Below are positions 36,312 to 46,067 of a DNA stretch of 64,000 bases, in pieces (the stretch's first letter is position 1; every line of letters starts with the position of its first letter). The position numbers and the translations under genes are program-made. The stretch lies in assembly GCF_027925305.1 (NCBI RefSeq), contig NZ_BSDR01000001.1, positions 2,011,001 through 2,075,000 on the forward strand. Reading direction: 5' to 3'. This stretch comes from Desulforhabdus amnigena. Lineage in GTDB: Bacteria; Desulfobacterota; Syntrophobacteria; Syntrophobacterales; Syntrophobacteraceae. The notes under the pieces are model-generated. The model ran no database searches. It worked only from the letters and a program-made list of their open reading frames with translations, and was not told the origin of the DNA.

Positions 36312-37442
36312 TCATTCTATCAGAGGCGGCACTTCTTTGCTTTTGTCGACCAGAAGCTCATCGTGGTATTCAATGCCGTATATATAGAGCATGATCATGG
36401 CAAAGCTCAGAATGAGAGGTCCATAGAGAACCCCTATGAGTCCAAAGTATTGAACACCGCCGATGATGGCAAGGAACACGTAAAAGGGAGACATATTCGC
36501 TTCTCCCCGCATGAGAAAAGGGCGCAGAAAGTTGTCGATGGACCCTACCAGTAGAACAGACCAGCAGATCAGAAAAATGAAGGATTTCCATTTGCCGAGG
36601 AGAGCCAAGTAAACGGCTGCGGGTCCCCAGACCAGAGTGGTTCCCACCACAGGGATCAGAGAAGCAAACCCCATGACCGTACCCCAGAAAAGACCCGGCA
36701 TTCCCACAATCGTCAGCCCGATTCCTCCCACGATTCCCTGAAACAGGGCCGTCAGGAAACTCCCCATCAGCACAGATCTTGCCACCTTTCGAATCCCATG
36801 AAGGATCCTGTCTTCCTGATCTTTGCGCAAGGGTGAATAGTAGCGCAATTTCTCCACCATTTCGGCGCCGTCCCGAACCAGGTAAAAGACAACGAACATC
36901 ATGATGAAAAAGTCGGAGAGAAGAGAAGCCACATTCCCAAGAAGTGAAGCCCCCTTCGATATGACAAATTGCCCCATGTTTTTGCTTATTTGTAAAAGAT
37001 TGCTCGGAATATCGATTTTCTGCAAATCCAGGAAGGTCAAGCGCGCCTCGATCCGGTGATAATAGGAAAGGACCTTGGGGTCTTCGATCAATTGCTGAAG
37101 ATTTCCGGCTTTCATCCACTCATTGATACGATTGACGGAATCGATTCCCTGGGCCACCAGGGCCGACACAAAAAAGAACACCGGCAGGGCCAAAGCAAAA
37201 GTAATGATAAAAACAATGGTCGAAGCCGCGAGATTCGCTCTCCCCCCATAGCTTCGTTCCAGATAGACCTGGACAGGGTGAAAGAGCGAAGCAAGCACAA
37301 TGGCAAGGATCAATATGTGAATGAACGGGCGCAAAATGAGATAGGCTAAGAAAAGAGAGAAAAACAGAACTACGAGCAGAAAAGGCCGGTGCCGCTTGCC
37401 GGCTGCGGGGACATCATATTCCGGTTCATCACGATTTTCCAT
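36312..37442 (-). CDS. AI-2E family transporter (YdiK/TqsA-like permease)
   Basis: 376 aa with about eight membrane helices and the family plan: a first helix pair (FLLVVLFFSLFLAYLILRPF and ILILAIVLASLFHPV), a long soluble segment (about 115-170), and the conserved C-terminal half with GIVGGIGLTIVGMPGLFWGTVMGFASLIPVVG. The family was named for autoinducer-2 export, but members also act as sodium/proton antiporters or have no known substrate, so no transport claim is made. It starts 21 bases after the TPR lipoprotein gene, so the two probably form a pair. Confidence 0.92.
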   Translation of the reverse strand: MENRDEPEYDVPAAGKRHRPFLLVVLFFSLFLAYLILRPFIHILILAIVLASLFHPVQVYLERSYGGRANLAASTIVFIITFALALPVFFFVSALVAQGIDSVNRINEWMKAGNLQQLIEDPKVLSYYHRIEARLTFLDLQKIDIPSNLLQISKNMGQFVISKGASLLGNVASLLSDFFIMMFVVFYLVRDGAEMVEKLRYYSPLRKDQEDRILHGIRKVARSVLMGSFLTALFQGIVGGIGLTIVGMPGLFWGTVMGFASLIPVVGTTLVWGPAAVYLALLGKWKSFIFLICWSVLLVGSIDNFLRPFLMRGEANMSPFYVFLAIIGGVQYFGLIGVLYGPLILSFAMIMLYIYGIEYHDELLVDKSKEVPPLIE

Positions 37443-37463
37443 ACCTCACCCTTCATTGTTCCG

Positions 37464-38102
37464 TTAAAGCTTGCCAGCCTTTTGCCTGTAGAGTTGGGCT
37501 TTCTGGGAATCCCCTTTTTCTTTGAAGAGGTCCGCCTGAAACAGGTAGACCTCCTTCAGTTTTGCGGGTTCTCCCTGGAAAAGGATTTCAGCCTTCCTGG
37601 CAAATTCCAATGCCTTGGTCTGGGAACCCTTCATACGCCAGGCTTTGGCCAGCCCCCAAAAGGCATCGCCGTTGTACACATCCACCTGAATGGCCTGTTC
37701 CAGCAGAGGGATGGCGGCATCCGGTTTTCCCTGAGCCAATGCGCTTTTCGCCTCATCCACGAGATGCATGGAAGCCAGATGCTGTGGAGGCTCAGGCTCG
37801 GGTTCAGGTTTTTTCTGGGATGCAGGCGGCGTCGTGGAAGTTTCAGAACTTTTGGGCAGATCCATCTCCCGAATCTCCGGGGCACTCTTGATGACAGGCC
37901 CTTTCGTCCGGGGTGGCTCAGTAACGCTTTGCTTCATGGGAGGAGAGGGCTTTTCCATGGAGGGCTTCGGGGGAGGCGGTGGCGGAGTCTGCCACTCCAG
38001 AGGAATGGCAATATAGCGCTTGGGAGCACAGGCAGAGAGTGAAACCGCTGCCAGTATCAGAAACATCCATGCGAAAGTACTTTTAACCGGGAAGCTCTCC
38101 AT
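37464..38102 (-). CDS. Proline-rich TPR lipoprotein
   Basis: 212 aa. The signal peptide ends in the lipobox LSAC near residue 25, so the mature protein is a lipoprotein. A low-complexity Pro/Lys/Glu linker (about 40-115, with PPPPPPKP and KKPEPEPEPP) probably spans periplasm or cell wall. The C-terminal 90 residues contain two TPR-like helix pairs (AKSALAQGKPDAAIPLLEQA; GDAFWGLAKAWRMKGSQTKA). ATG 38100-38102 follows GAAAGGGATC. It stands between the PBP1 and AI-2E genes on the same strand, so a role beside peptidoglycan synthesis is a guess from context. Confidence 0.8.
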   Translation of the reverse strand: MESFPVKSTFAWMFLILAAVSLSACAPKRYIAIPLEWQTPPPPPPKPSMEKPSPPMKQSVTEPPRTKGPVIKSAPEIREMDLPKSSETSTTPPASQKKPEPEPEPPQHLASMHLVDEAKSALAQGKPDAAIPLLEQAIQVDVYNGDAFWGLAKAWRMKGSQTKALEFARKAEILFQGEPAKLKEVYLFQADLFKEKGDSQKAQLYRQKAGKL

Positions 38103-38250
38103 TGGGATCCCTTTCACAAATGATAACCTTCCATTTTCACCGGGCACACAATTCCTTCGAGCATCCGGCACTCATGCTCCTTCCCGCTCCTCTTCGCCCC
38201 GCCGCCTTGCCGACTATTCCTTGACAATTCCTATGCTCACTCGTCTGTGC

Positions 38251-40518
38251 TCACTCGTCGCAATGCAGAATACAATAATTTCTTGGAGCGTTTTCCACGA
38301 GAAAATATTCCAAATATTTATGGGGACATTGAGCGGTTGCCAGTTGCTGAGAATCTCTACAGATCATTCTTTGTACGACTCCCGGGGGAATACGGAAGGA
38401 CTGGGGATGAAACCAGGGGCGAACCGAGTTCATATAACGCGCCCAGATCTTGGCAGCCCCACTGGAACCGCTCAGATGCGTCGGCTGGTTGTCGTCATAA
38501 CCCACCCACACCAATGTCAGCAGGTCCGTCGTATAGCCGATGAACCAGGAATCCCTGTAATCACTGGTAGTTCCCGTTTTTCCCGCACACAGGAAATCGA
38601 TTCCCAAATTTTTGAGGTTCTTCGCTGTTCCCCTTTCCACAACCCCTTCCAGAGCGCTCGTAATGAGAAAGGCTTTCGATGGGGCCGTCACGGAAACAAG
38701 ATCCACATCACGCCTCTCCTGAACATCGCCATCCTCCGTCACCACTTCCTTTAAAGTCAATAGATAAGGCTTTTGGCCGTCGTTATCGAGGGTTGCATAG
38801 GCTCCAGCCAGTTCGAGAGGCGTCACTTCGAATGCCCCCAGAGCCAACGAGGGAACCGGTTCCAAGGGGGATTGAATTCCCAGGGTTCGAAGTGTCTCGA
38901 TGACATGTTCCAACCCCACGTTCATGGCAAGATGGACCGTTGCCGCATTGAGAGACTCTTCCAGGGCAGTACGGAAAGAAACGCTTCCCCTGTAGCGATT
39001 GTCATAATTCCTCGGACTCCAGGTTTGGCTGCCGTTGGAGTAGGTTTTGGATTCATCCGTGAGGCGGCTGGCCAGGGTAAACTGGTCCAGAGCGCTCAGA
39101 TATACGAAGGGTTTTATGGCGGAACCGGGCTGCCTGTGAGCATAAAGGGCGCGATTGAATCCGCTTTCTCCATAATCCCTCCCCCCCACCAGAGCGAGAA
39201 CACTTCCCGTCTTGGGTTGGACGGCGATGAGCACGGCCTGCAGCGGTTTCTTCGACGCAGCGTCCTTGCGCACCGAAAGATCTTTTTCCAGTTCCTTCAG
39301 CCCTTCGGCCACCGCAACCTCTGCGGCAATGGCCATCTCGGGATGGAGTGTCGTGTAAATATTCAAACCTTCCGACTCCAAGACTTCAGGCTCATACAAC
39401 TCCTGCAACTGCTGACGGACATAGTCCACAAAGTATTGCCCCACGCTCAATGGAGAATGGGAACCCGCAACTTTAAGGGGTTCGCTGCGCGCTGTCTCAA
39501 ATTCCTGGGAATTGATTTTCCCCAACTCCAGCATACGCTTCAAAACCGTGTTGCGCCGCTCTTTGGCGGCTTCGGGATTCGTCAGGGGAGAATAATAACC
39601 GGGCGCACAGATCATCCCCGCCAGGGTTGCGGCTTCCGCCAGAGTGAGGTCCTCCACGTTGCGGCCGAAGTAGTAACGGGCGGCTTCTCCCATCCCGTGT
39701 ATGGCGATGCTTCCCTTCTGTCCCATGTAGATTTCGTTCATGTACATCTCAAGGATTTCATCTTTCCCATAAAGCGTCTCGATGATGATCGCCATGGAAG
39801 CTTCAAGGATTTTTCGCTCGATGCTGCGCTCGGGCTGCAGAAAATAGTTCTTCACCAACTGCTGGGTGATGGTGGAACCTCCCTGCACAACACGGCGTGC
39901 CCTCAGGTCGGTCCAGAGGGCACGAAAAATGCCCCTCCAATCCATTCCTCCATGAACGTAGAAACGGTGATCTTCGATTCCCACCACCGCATCGATCAGG
40001 TGACGGGGGACCTGCTTGATGTTGATGAGCAGACGGCTTTCGCGTTCATGGCCGAACAGGCGGGCTATTTCAAGAGGTTCCAGCTCCAACAATGCCAGAT
40101 TGCCCTTTGCGTTTCGAATCCTGGTGAGCATGTTTTGCTGGAAATCGAATTGCACGCGCTGGGAAGAAAGAGCATGCCCGGGAAAGCGGAATTCCCTCAG
40201 ATAGACCATGAGAGAGTCCTTTCCCATCTTGAATTCCCCTGCACGCAGGGGCTCCCTGGAATCTTCCTGATAGCGGCGCTCTACCAGCATTTGCCTCAGG
40301 TGCTCAGCGGAAAGCGACTGCCCTGGATAGAGAGGAACCGTTGCAGAGAACACCCTGGAAGGAACACTCCACCTGCGGGATTCAAAGCGTTGCTTGACCT
40401 CCACATAGAGGTAGAAATAAAAGCCCGCCAGAAAAAGAATGCCCAAAAGGAGAAAAAGAAAAAAAATCTTCAACCAAAGCGAACTCTTAACCGGCTTTCG
40501 CCTTACATTTTTTGCCAT
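38251..40518 (-). CDS. Bifunctional class A penicillin-binding protein (PBP1b-like)
   Basis: 755 aa. A cytoplasmic basic tail and one membrane helix (LKIFFLFLLLGILFLAGFYFYLYV) precede a UB2H-like region, a GT51 glycosyltransferase domain (catalytic Glu in GIEDHRFYVHGGMDW near 178; GGSTITQQLVKNYFL) and a transpeptidase domain with SxxK in PGSAIKPFVYL near 468, SLN, and KTG in CAGKTGTTSDYRDSW near 642. It polymerises lipid II and cross-links peptides at the inner membrane. The UB2H-like part suggests an LpoB-style outer-membrane activator. I chose ATG 40516-40518; the frame is open to 40572, but neither start has a good ribosome site. Confidence 0.94.
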   Translation of the reverse strand: MAKNVRRKPVKSSLWLKIFFLFLLLGILFLAGFYFYLYVEVKQRFESRRWSVPSRVFSATVPLYPGQSLSAEHLRQMLVERRYQEDSREPLRAGEFKMGKDSLMVYLREFRFPGHALSSQRVQFDFQQNMLTRIRNAKGNLALLELEPLEIARLFGHERESRLLINIKQVPRHLIDAVVGIEDHRFYVHGGMDWRGIFRALWTDLRARRVVQGGSTITQQLVKNYFLQPERSIERKILEASMAIIIETLYGKDEILEMYMNEIYMGQKGSIAIHGMGEAARYYFGRNVEDLTLAEAATLAGMICAPGYYSPLTNPEAAKERRNTVLKRMLELGKINSQEFETARSEPLKVAGSHSPLSVGQYFVDYVRQQLQELYEPEVLESEGLNIYTTLHPEMAIAAEVAVAEGLKELEKDLSVRKDAASKKPLQAVLIAVQPKTGSVLALVGGRDYGESGFNRALYAHRQPGSAIKPFVYLSALDQFTLASRLTDESKTYSNGSQTWSPRNYDNRYRGSVSFRTALEESLNAATVHLAMNVGLEHVIETLRTLGIQSPLEPVPSLALGAFEVTPLELAGAYATLDNDGQKPYLLTLKEVVTEDGDVQERRDVDLVSVTAPSKAFLITSALEGVVERGTAKNLKNLGIDFLCAGKTGTTSDYRDSWFIGYTTDLLTLVWVGYDDNQPTHLSGSSGAAKIWARYMNSVRPWFHPQSFRIPPGVVQRMICRDSQQLATAQCPHKYLEYFLVENAPRNYCILHCDE

Positions 40519-40605
40519 AGATTTAGACAACGACCCTCTCGGCAGGCTCAAATGATTCCGTGCGGAATGCATTCGTGCAAGCCATGTATCCCAAAGTCAT
40601 GACCT

Positions 40606-42030
40606 TCAGAATTTTCTTTCCAGCCTTACGACACATTCGATATGGGGCGTGTGAGGGAACAGATCAAACGGTTGAATCTTTTGAATTTCATATCGATCCA
40701 GAAAATAAGTGAGGTCCCTGGCAAGAGTCGATGGGTTGCATGAAACCGTGATGATTCGCTTTGGGGCCAATTCCAGCAGGGCTTTAACAACATTGGGATG
40801 CATTCCCGCCCGCGGCGGGTCGGTGATCACTACATCGGGAAGCCCGCCTTCCTGTACCGATTGCTGTGCTTCCTTGATCACGTCTTTCAGGTCCCCCGAG
40901 AGGAAAGAGCAATTGTCAATTCCATTCAGTTCGCAGTTCATATAAGCATCGCGAATGGCATCCTCCACCACTTCAAACCCCACGACACGCCCTACCCGAG
41001 AGGCGATGAAAAGGGCGATGCTTCCCGTGCCGCAGTAAAGGTCCCACACCGTTTCGTGCCCTTTGAAGTCGCCCAGCCGGGCGACAGCCTCGTAAAGCTT
41101 TTCAGCGGCGGAAGGGTTGGTTTGAAAAAACGAATGAGCGGAAATGCGAAACCGCAGAGAGCCGATCTCTTCCTCAATGAATCCCGGCCCCGACACCACT
41201 CGGCTGGAATCCCCAAATGCCACCTGAGCTTTTTTCTGCGTGACGGAATGGACGAAGGTCGTTATCGCCGGAAAGCGATCTAAAAGATACGCAGCCAGTG
41301 CATCCACAATTTTTTCGTTTTCCTCCTGAGGAGTTGTCAGAAGGTGCACCAGCAACTGATCCGTTCGTTTGGTTTCACGAATCACGAGAAAACGCCAGAA
41401 ACCCTGGTGATCTTTCACGCTGTAGGCGGGAAGCCCGCTCTTGCGGCACCATTCGCGAGTTTCTTTCAAAATCGCGGACGCCAGATGCGATTGCAGAAAG
41501 CAGTTCTCCACATTGAAGACTTTGTCAAAGAAACCGCGCACGTGAAGGCCCAGGGCAAAGGACTTGCTGTATTCCACTTCCTTGAGGGCAATTTCCTGCG
41601 GCGAAAGCCACCGCCGGTCGGAGAAGGTGAACTCCATTTTATTCCGGTAATGTCTCTGCTCCGGAGAGGGAGTGGTAGGCTCGACCACCGCCTCCTCCAC
41701 TCCAGCCAGATGCTCTATGGATTCCAAGACATGCACCCTTTTCCAACGCAGCTGCTCCGCATAGGAAAGGTCCTGCCAGCGACATCCTCCACAAACTCCA
41801 AAATGAGGGCAAAAGGGTTCGACATAATCTGAAGACTGGGACAAGATCCCCAGCACCTGGGCTTCGGCATATTGACGCTTTTTCCGGTTGACCCTCGCAA
41901 GAACACGCTGCCCCGGAAGGGCATGTTCCAGAAAAATCACAAACCCATCCACCCTGGCCACGGCTTTGCCGCCAAAGGCCAGTTTCTCTACGACCAACTC
42001 AATTTCAGCACCTTTTCGTATAAGATCCAT
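40606..42030 (-). CDS. rlmD: 23S rRNA (uracil-C5)-methyltransferase, RlmD/TrmA family
   Basis: 474 aa. A TRAM domain (about 1-60) leads to a [4Fe-4S] cysteine set, CPHFGVCGGCRWQDLSY near 70-85, then the SAM-binding fold DLYCGTGSIALFIA, the motif ITDPPRAGMHPNVVKAL, and the catalytic Cys in IITVSCNPSTLARDL. RlmD makes m5U1939 in E. coli; family members RlmCD or TrmA-like enzymes act on other sites, so the position in this organism is inferred. It precedes the PBP1 gene by 88 bases on the same strand. Confidence 0.9.
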   Translation of the reverse strand: MDLIRKGAEIELVVEKLAFGGKAVARVDGFVIFLEHALPGQRVLARVNRKKRQYAEAQVLGILSQSSDYVEPFCPHFGVCGGCRWQDLSYAEQLRWKRVHVLESIEHLAGVEEAVVEPTTPSPEQRHYRNKMEFTFSDRRWLSPQEIALKEVEYSKSFALGLHVRGFFDKVFNVENCFLQSHLASAILKETREWCRKSGLPAYSVKDHQGFWRFLVIRETKRTDQLLVHLLTTPQEENEKIVDALAAYLLDRFPAITTFVHSVTQKKAQVAFGDSSRVVSGPGFIEEEIGSLRFRISAHSFFQTNPSAAEKLYEAVARLGDFKGHETVWDLYCGTGSIALFIASRVGRVVGFEVVEDAIRDAYMNCELNGIDNCSFLSGDLKDVIKEAQQSVQEGGLPDVVITDPPRAGMHPNVVKALLELAPKRIITVSCNPSTLARDLTYFLDRYEIQKIQPFDLFPHTPHIECVVRLERKF

Positions 42031-42632
42031 TCTATATCTGATTCCCGTATAAGTTTTTCAACAACAGACAACAGCAGAGTCTCTCGCAAAAGTCTCGACC
42101 GCTCATCACAGAGAATGAAGAGGAACAGCACCGTTTCTCTTTCTGTACATTCTGCGGACTTGAAGGTGAACCGTACGATCACAAAACCCTTTTATCTAGC
42201 ACAAACAAACCAATATCACAAAACTCATGCGGCTTACATTGATGCAGTTCTCGATCACCAGCATTCATGGACCATGAAAAATACTGGGTTCATGAAGAAA
42301 AATGCCGGCTCAATCCTGGAGAAAGCATGCATCTTCTGGTCCTTCAGACTCTTCGTAGTTCAAATACAGGGTCTTGCATGTATGCTCACACTTATAACCG
42401 TTAGCATCCCGTAGAACAATATGACAGCCATGGACTCACGTCTTTTCTTTGATGGCGGTGTATGCTAATAAAAATGCGTACAAAGGCAGGTCGGGATTCC
42501 TTGCCGGCATGCTTTTAGCCGGAATCCAGCCACATGGCAAATTCTCTGGATACCGGCTTTCGCCGGTATGACGGTGTGAGGATATTGAGAAGGTTCTGTT
42601 CAGGTGCTTATTTCATAGCAGAGGAGTGGTGT
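42031..42632. other. Long intergenic region with a family G-like palindrome
   Basis: About 600 bases between divergent genes. The first 450 bases show no gene I can support. At 42493-42575 lie nested palindromes, including GGATTCC against GGAATCC and the perfect pair ATACCGGC/GCCGGTAT (42550-42557 and 42562-42569), which resemble the cores of the elements at 5057 and 9978. Confidence 0.6.
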
Positions 42633-43493
42633 ATGTGGTTGGAGCGGATTCAAACGTATGGCAGACTGATCAAGTTCAGCCATACCGTATTTGCCCTCCC
42701 TTTCGCTCTGGCAGCGGCTCTTTTGGCAAACCGTCAGCATCCCATGACCTGGTTCAATCTCGGGTGTATTATACTGGCGATGGCTGCAGCACGTTCCGCG
42801 GCCATGGGTTTCAATCGCTTCGCCGATTATGAATATGACCGCAGGAACCCCCGTACCGTTGAAAGACCCCTCACCTCCGGAAAAATCGACAAGCAATCCG
42901 TTCTCCTCTTCATTACCATCTCTTCAGCCATTTTCATCCTCACCGCAGCCATCCTGGGACGTCTCTGCCTGGTGCTTTCCGTACCGGTGCTGTTGATTCT
43001 CTTTTCTTATTCCTATACCAAGCGGTTCACGGCATTCGCTCATCTTTTTCTGGGATTTGCCATCGGGTTGGCACCCCTGGGCGCGTGGATCGCCATCACG
43101 GGAGCGTGGGATTCGAGGATTCTCCTGCTTTCCATGGCTCTCATGACTTACATCGCCGGTTTTGACATTCTCTACGCTTGCCAGGACGTCGAATTCGATA
43201 GAGAGCAGAATCTCTTCTCCATCCCTTCCCGCTGGGGCGTTCATCGGGCTTTCAAGATCTCGGCCTTCCTGCACGTTTTGACATTTCTTTTTTTGTTCTC
43301 CGTCTACTTCGTATTTGACCTCGGTTTCATCTATCTCGCGTTTCTGGCTTGCATCAGTTTTCTTCTCATTCTCGAACACAGGCTGGTCCGGCCGGACCAC
43401 CTCGAAAAAATCGATCTTGCCTTCTTTCACGTGAACAGTGCTGTTTCGGTTCTGCTTTTCGTGGCAGTTTTAGCCGACACCTGGCTTTCATAA
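42633..43493 (+). CDS. UbiA-family polyprenyltransferase (probable MqnP)
   Basis: 286 aa, about eight membrane helices. The two Asp-rich prenyl-diphosphate motifs are clear: NRFADYEYDRRNP near 60-72 and CQDVEFDREQN near 183-193. UbiA enzymes attach a prenyl chain to an aromatic ring. The UbiD-family gene directly downstream suggests the pair MqnP/MqnL of the futalosine route to menaquinone, which is known in Desulfobacterota; a UbiA acting on 4-hydroxybenzoate is the alternative, but ubiquinone would be unexpected in an anaerobe. ATG 42633 follows GAGGAG. Confidence 0.85.
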   Translation: MWLERIQTYGRLIKFSHTVFALPFALAAALLANRQHPMTWFNLGCIILAMAAARSAAMGFNRFADYEYDRRNPRTVERPLTSGKIDKQSVLLFITISSAIFILTAAILGRLCLVLSVPVLLILFSYSYTKRFTAFAHLFLGFAIGLAPLGAWIAITGAWDSRILLLSMALMTYIAGFDILYACQDVEFDREQNLFSIPSRWGVHRAFKISAFLHVLTFLFLFSVYFVFDLGFIYLAFLACISFLLILEHRLVRPDHLEKIDLAFFHVNSAVSVLLFVAVLADTWLS

Positions 43494-43602
43494 GCCATAA
43501 ATCGCGACGATCATCTCGTTGATGCCGGTTTTTTCAAAACCCCATTGTCCCCGGCAACCCGTTCCTGACTATTTCAACACAGAGGGGAGGGCTCCATCCA
43601 CT

Positions 43603-45438
43603 ATGAAAACGGCTTACAAGAACCTTCAGGAATTCATCTCCGTGCTGGAAGAGGCTGGGGAACTCAAGCGCATCCAGGCTCCCGTTTCCAAAGACCTGGA
43701 GATCACTCAAATCACCGATCTGGCATCTAAGAGCCCTGGAGGAGGGAAGGCCCTGCTCTTTGAAAGGGTCGAGGAATCACCCTTTCCCGTTCTCACCAAT
43801 GCCTTCGGAAGCGATCGCCGGATTTGCATGTCCTTTGGAGTTCCCGACCTGGACAGCCTCGCAGCCAGAGTACGGCAGTTCATTGAATTGGAACCGCCGA
43901 AGTCTCTCAAAGACGCCCTGCGATTGCTTCCCATGGGGTTGGATCTCCTGCGCTTTCTGCCGAGAAAATTGAAGAGGGCTCCCTGCCAGGAAGTGGTGCA
44001 TATGGGAGAGGACGTGGACCTCTCCATCCTCCCCGTTTTGACGTGCTGGCCCCAGGACGGAGGACCTTTCATCACCCTTCCCGTCGTCATCACGCGAAGC
44101 CTCGTCACAGGAAGACGCAATGCGGGGATGTACCGGCTCCAGGTCTTCGATCGTTACACGACAGGAATGCACTGGCATATCCATAAGGACGGTTCCCATT
44201 ACTTCCATGAGTATCGAAAAGCTCGAAAACGGATGCCCGTGGCGGTAGCCATTGGAACGGACCCGGCCACTACCTATGCGGCGACGGCCCCCCTTCCGAG
44301 AGGAGTGGACGAAATGATGCTCGCCGGATTCATTCGTCGCAAGCCTGTACCCATGGTGCGCTGTTTGACGGTGGACCTGGAGGTTCCCGCAGAAGCCGAG
44401 TTTGTTCTCGAAGGATACGTCGAACCGGACGAGCTTCGTGAAGAAGGACCCTTTGGAGATCACACGGGATACTATTCCCTGGTGGGGGATTATCCCGTTT
44501 TTCATGTCACGGCCATCACGCACCGCCATCACCCCGTTTATTCAGCCACCATCGTCGGACGTCCTCCCATGGAAGACTGCTATCTGGCCAAAGCCACCGA
44601 GCGCATTTTCCTGCCTCTTTTGAACACCGTTTTGCCGGAGATCCGGGATTTCTGGATGCCGTGGGAAGGAGTCTTTCACAACATCACCGTCATTTCCATG
44701 CAAAAGGAATATCCGGGGCACGCCCGGCGCGTAATGAGCGCCATTTGGGGCCAGGGGCAGATGAGTTTCTGCAAGGCGGTGGTGCTGGTGGACCCAGACG
44801 TGGACTTTCACCAACCGGCAAGGGTCCTGGAAGCCATTTTGAATGAAGTGGATCTCGGAACGGATCTTTATGTGACGGAAGGGATCCTGGACGTTCTGGA
44901 CCACAGCGCCCCGGAAGCCCTCTTTGGCGGAAAGCTCGGCATCGACGCTACACACCGGCTGGAAGGGGAAAAAAACCGGTCGGAACCTCCCCCCCCTTCT
45001 CCGATTCCACCGGCCGAAAAGATCGAAAATGCCCTGAGAGCCGTTTCGGACCTTCTGACAGCCTTTTATGTTCCTGAACTCAACGTGCGGAACCGCTTGC
45101 TCCTGCTGAATCTGCACAAAGACGGCAAGATCACGGGAAGAAGACTCGTACCGAAGCTTCTCGCACAAGGCGACCTGGAGGCCTTTTCCATCTTTATCCT
45201 CTACGACCACAACATCGACCTCAAGGATTCCTCCCTGGTGCTCTGGAAGGTTTTCAATAACGTCGATCCCAAAAGGGACCTGATCCGGAAAGAAAATCGC
45301 ATCGTCATCGATGCAACGAAAAAGGGTCGTGAAGACGATCATGACCGCCCCTGGCCGGACGACATCGTCATGGACCCGGAAATCGTGGAAAGAGTCAAAC
45401 GGAGGGCAAAGGAACTGGGAATCGAGGAGTTTTTATAG
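43603..45438 (+). CDS. UbiD-family decarboxylase (probable MqnL)
   Basis: 611 aa. UbiD enzymes decarboxylate aromatic or alpha,beta-unsaturated acids using prenylated FMN. The catalytic acid-base segment is DELREEGPFGDHTGYYS near 275-290, with conserved GMYRLQVFD and HWHIHKDG upstream. The length and an extra C-terminal region (about 490-611) fit the menaquinone-linked long UbiD group. It lies 109 bases after the ubiA gene. GGGGAGGG is 11 bases before the ATG. The UbiX-type FMN prenyltransferase it needs is not in the window. Short Pro-rich linker (EPPPPSPIPPAEK) near 470. Confidence 0.87.
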   Translation: MKTAYKNLQEFISVLEEAGELKRIQAPVSKDLEITQITDLASKSPGGGKALLFERVEESPFPVLTNAFGSDRRICMSFGVPDLDSLAARVRQFIELEPPKSLKDALRLLPMGLDLLRFLPRKLKRAPCQEVVHMGEDVDLSILPVLTCWPQDGGPFITLPVVITRSLVTGRRNAGMYRLQVFDRYTTGMHWHIHKDGSHYFHEYRKARKRMPVAVAIGTDPATTYAATAPLPRGVDEMMLAGFIRRKPVPMVRCLTVDLEVPAEAEFVLEGYVEPDELREEGPFGDHTGYYSLVGDYPVFHVTAITHRHHPVYSATIVGRPPMEDCYLAKATERIFLPLLNTVLPEIRDFWMPWEGVFHNITVISMQKEYPGHARRVMSAIWGQGQMSFCKAVVLVDPDVDFHQPARVLEAILNEVDLGTDLYVTEGILDVLDHSAPEALFGGKLGIDATHRLEGEKNRSEPPPPSPIPPAEKIENALRAVSDLLTAFYVPELNVRNRLLLLNLHKDGKITGRRLVPKLLAQGDLEAFSIFILYDHNIDLKDSSLVLWKVFNNVDPKRDLIRKENRIVIDATKKGREDDHDRPWPDDIVMDPEIVERVKRRAKELGIEEFL

Positions 45439-45495
45439 CCTTAAGGACCATCCATGAGAGCAAAAGACTTGACGGAAAGTCAGAACTCGCAGGAT

Positions 45496-46067
45496 TCAAT
45501 CGATCCAGAGATTCCCAAGGTCTATTTCGGCTTCATGGAACGGTTCGGCCCGCACCTTGTCGTCCTCGGCGAAGGTCTGCAGCAGGAGCCACTTGCCGGA
45601 TTCGAGCCTGAAGGCATCCAGGGTCCTGGCAAGGGGGTCGATGAGCCAGAAGTGCGATACACCATATATTGAGCGTAGATAGGCATCTTTCGCACCTTAT
45701 CCACCCGCACCGTGCTTGGCGAGATGATTTCACACACCCAATCCGGAGGAACCGAAATCCAGTTGGTTTCCTCCGAGTACGGAAAGCGCCCTTTTCTCCA
45801 TGCCGCAAGGTCCGGAACCAAGATATCTTCTCCCAATGAAATTTCCGGCTTGTCGAGAATGATCCATCCCCCCGGGCCGCCACCACGTCCAAAATCGTAG
45901 GGCGGTATGATTTCGCCTCCCAAACGGGAAGCGGCCAGAGTATGTCTCCGCGACGGTCGCGGAGCAACGACCAGCTCGCCGTCGATGATTTCACCCGTCA
46001 TGTTTTCCGGAATGCCGCAAAGGTCTGAATAGGTTGCTTTCTTTCTTGCAGGCTCTGCCCTGGTCAA
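45496..46067 (-). pseudogene. Uma2-family endonuclease-like gene, frameshifted
   Basis: The N-terminal 135 codons read as a Uma2 restriction-endonuclease-fold protein: GEIIDGELVVAPRPSRRH, DILVPDLAAWRKGRFP, PDWVCEIISPSTVRVDKVRK, IYAQY. Then an extra dinucleotide AT (within 45664-45669) shifts the frame and the frame gives an unrelated Arg/Ser/Pro-rich tail. Removing two bases restores GVSHFWLIDPLARTLDAF, LLLQTFAEDDKVRAEPF and EIDLGNLW to a TGA at 45496. Uma2 genes are often multicopy and dispensable. The TTG start at 46067 is uncertain. Sequencing error is the main alternative. Confidence 0.8.

Noticed and set aside
38773-40602. A 609-codon open frame on the plus strand
   Set aside because: It lies entirely antisense to the PBP1-type gene, which has all catalytic motifs. 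The plus-strand product has no recognisable domain and is a by-product of codon bias.
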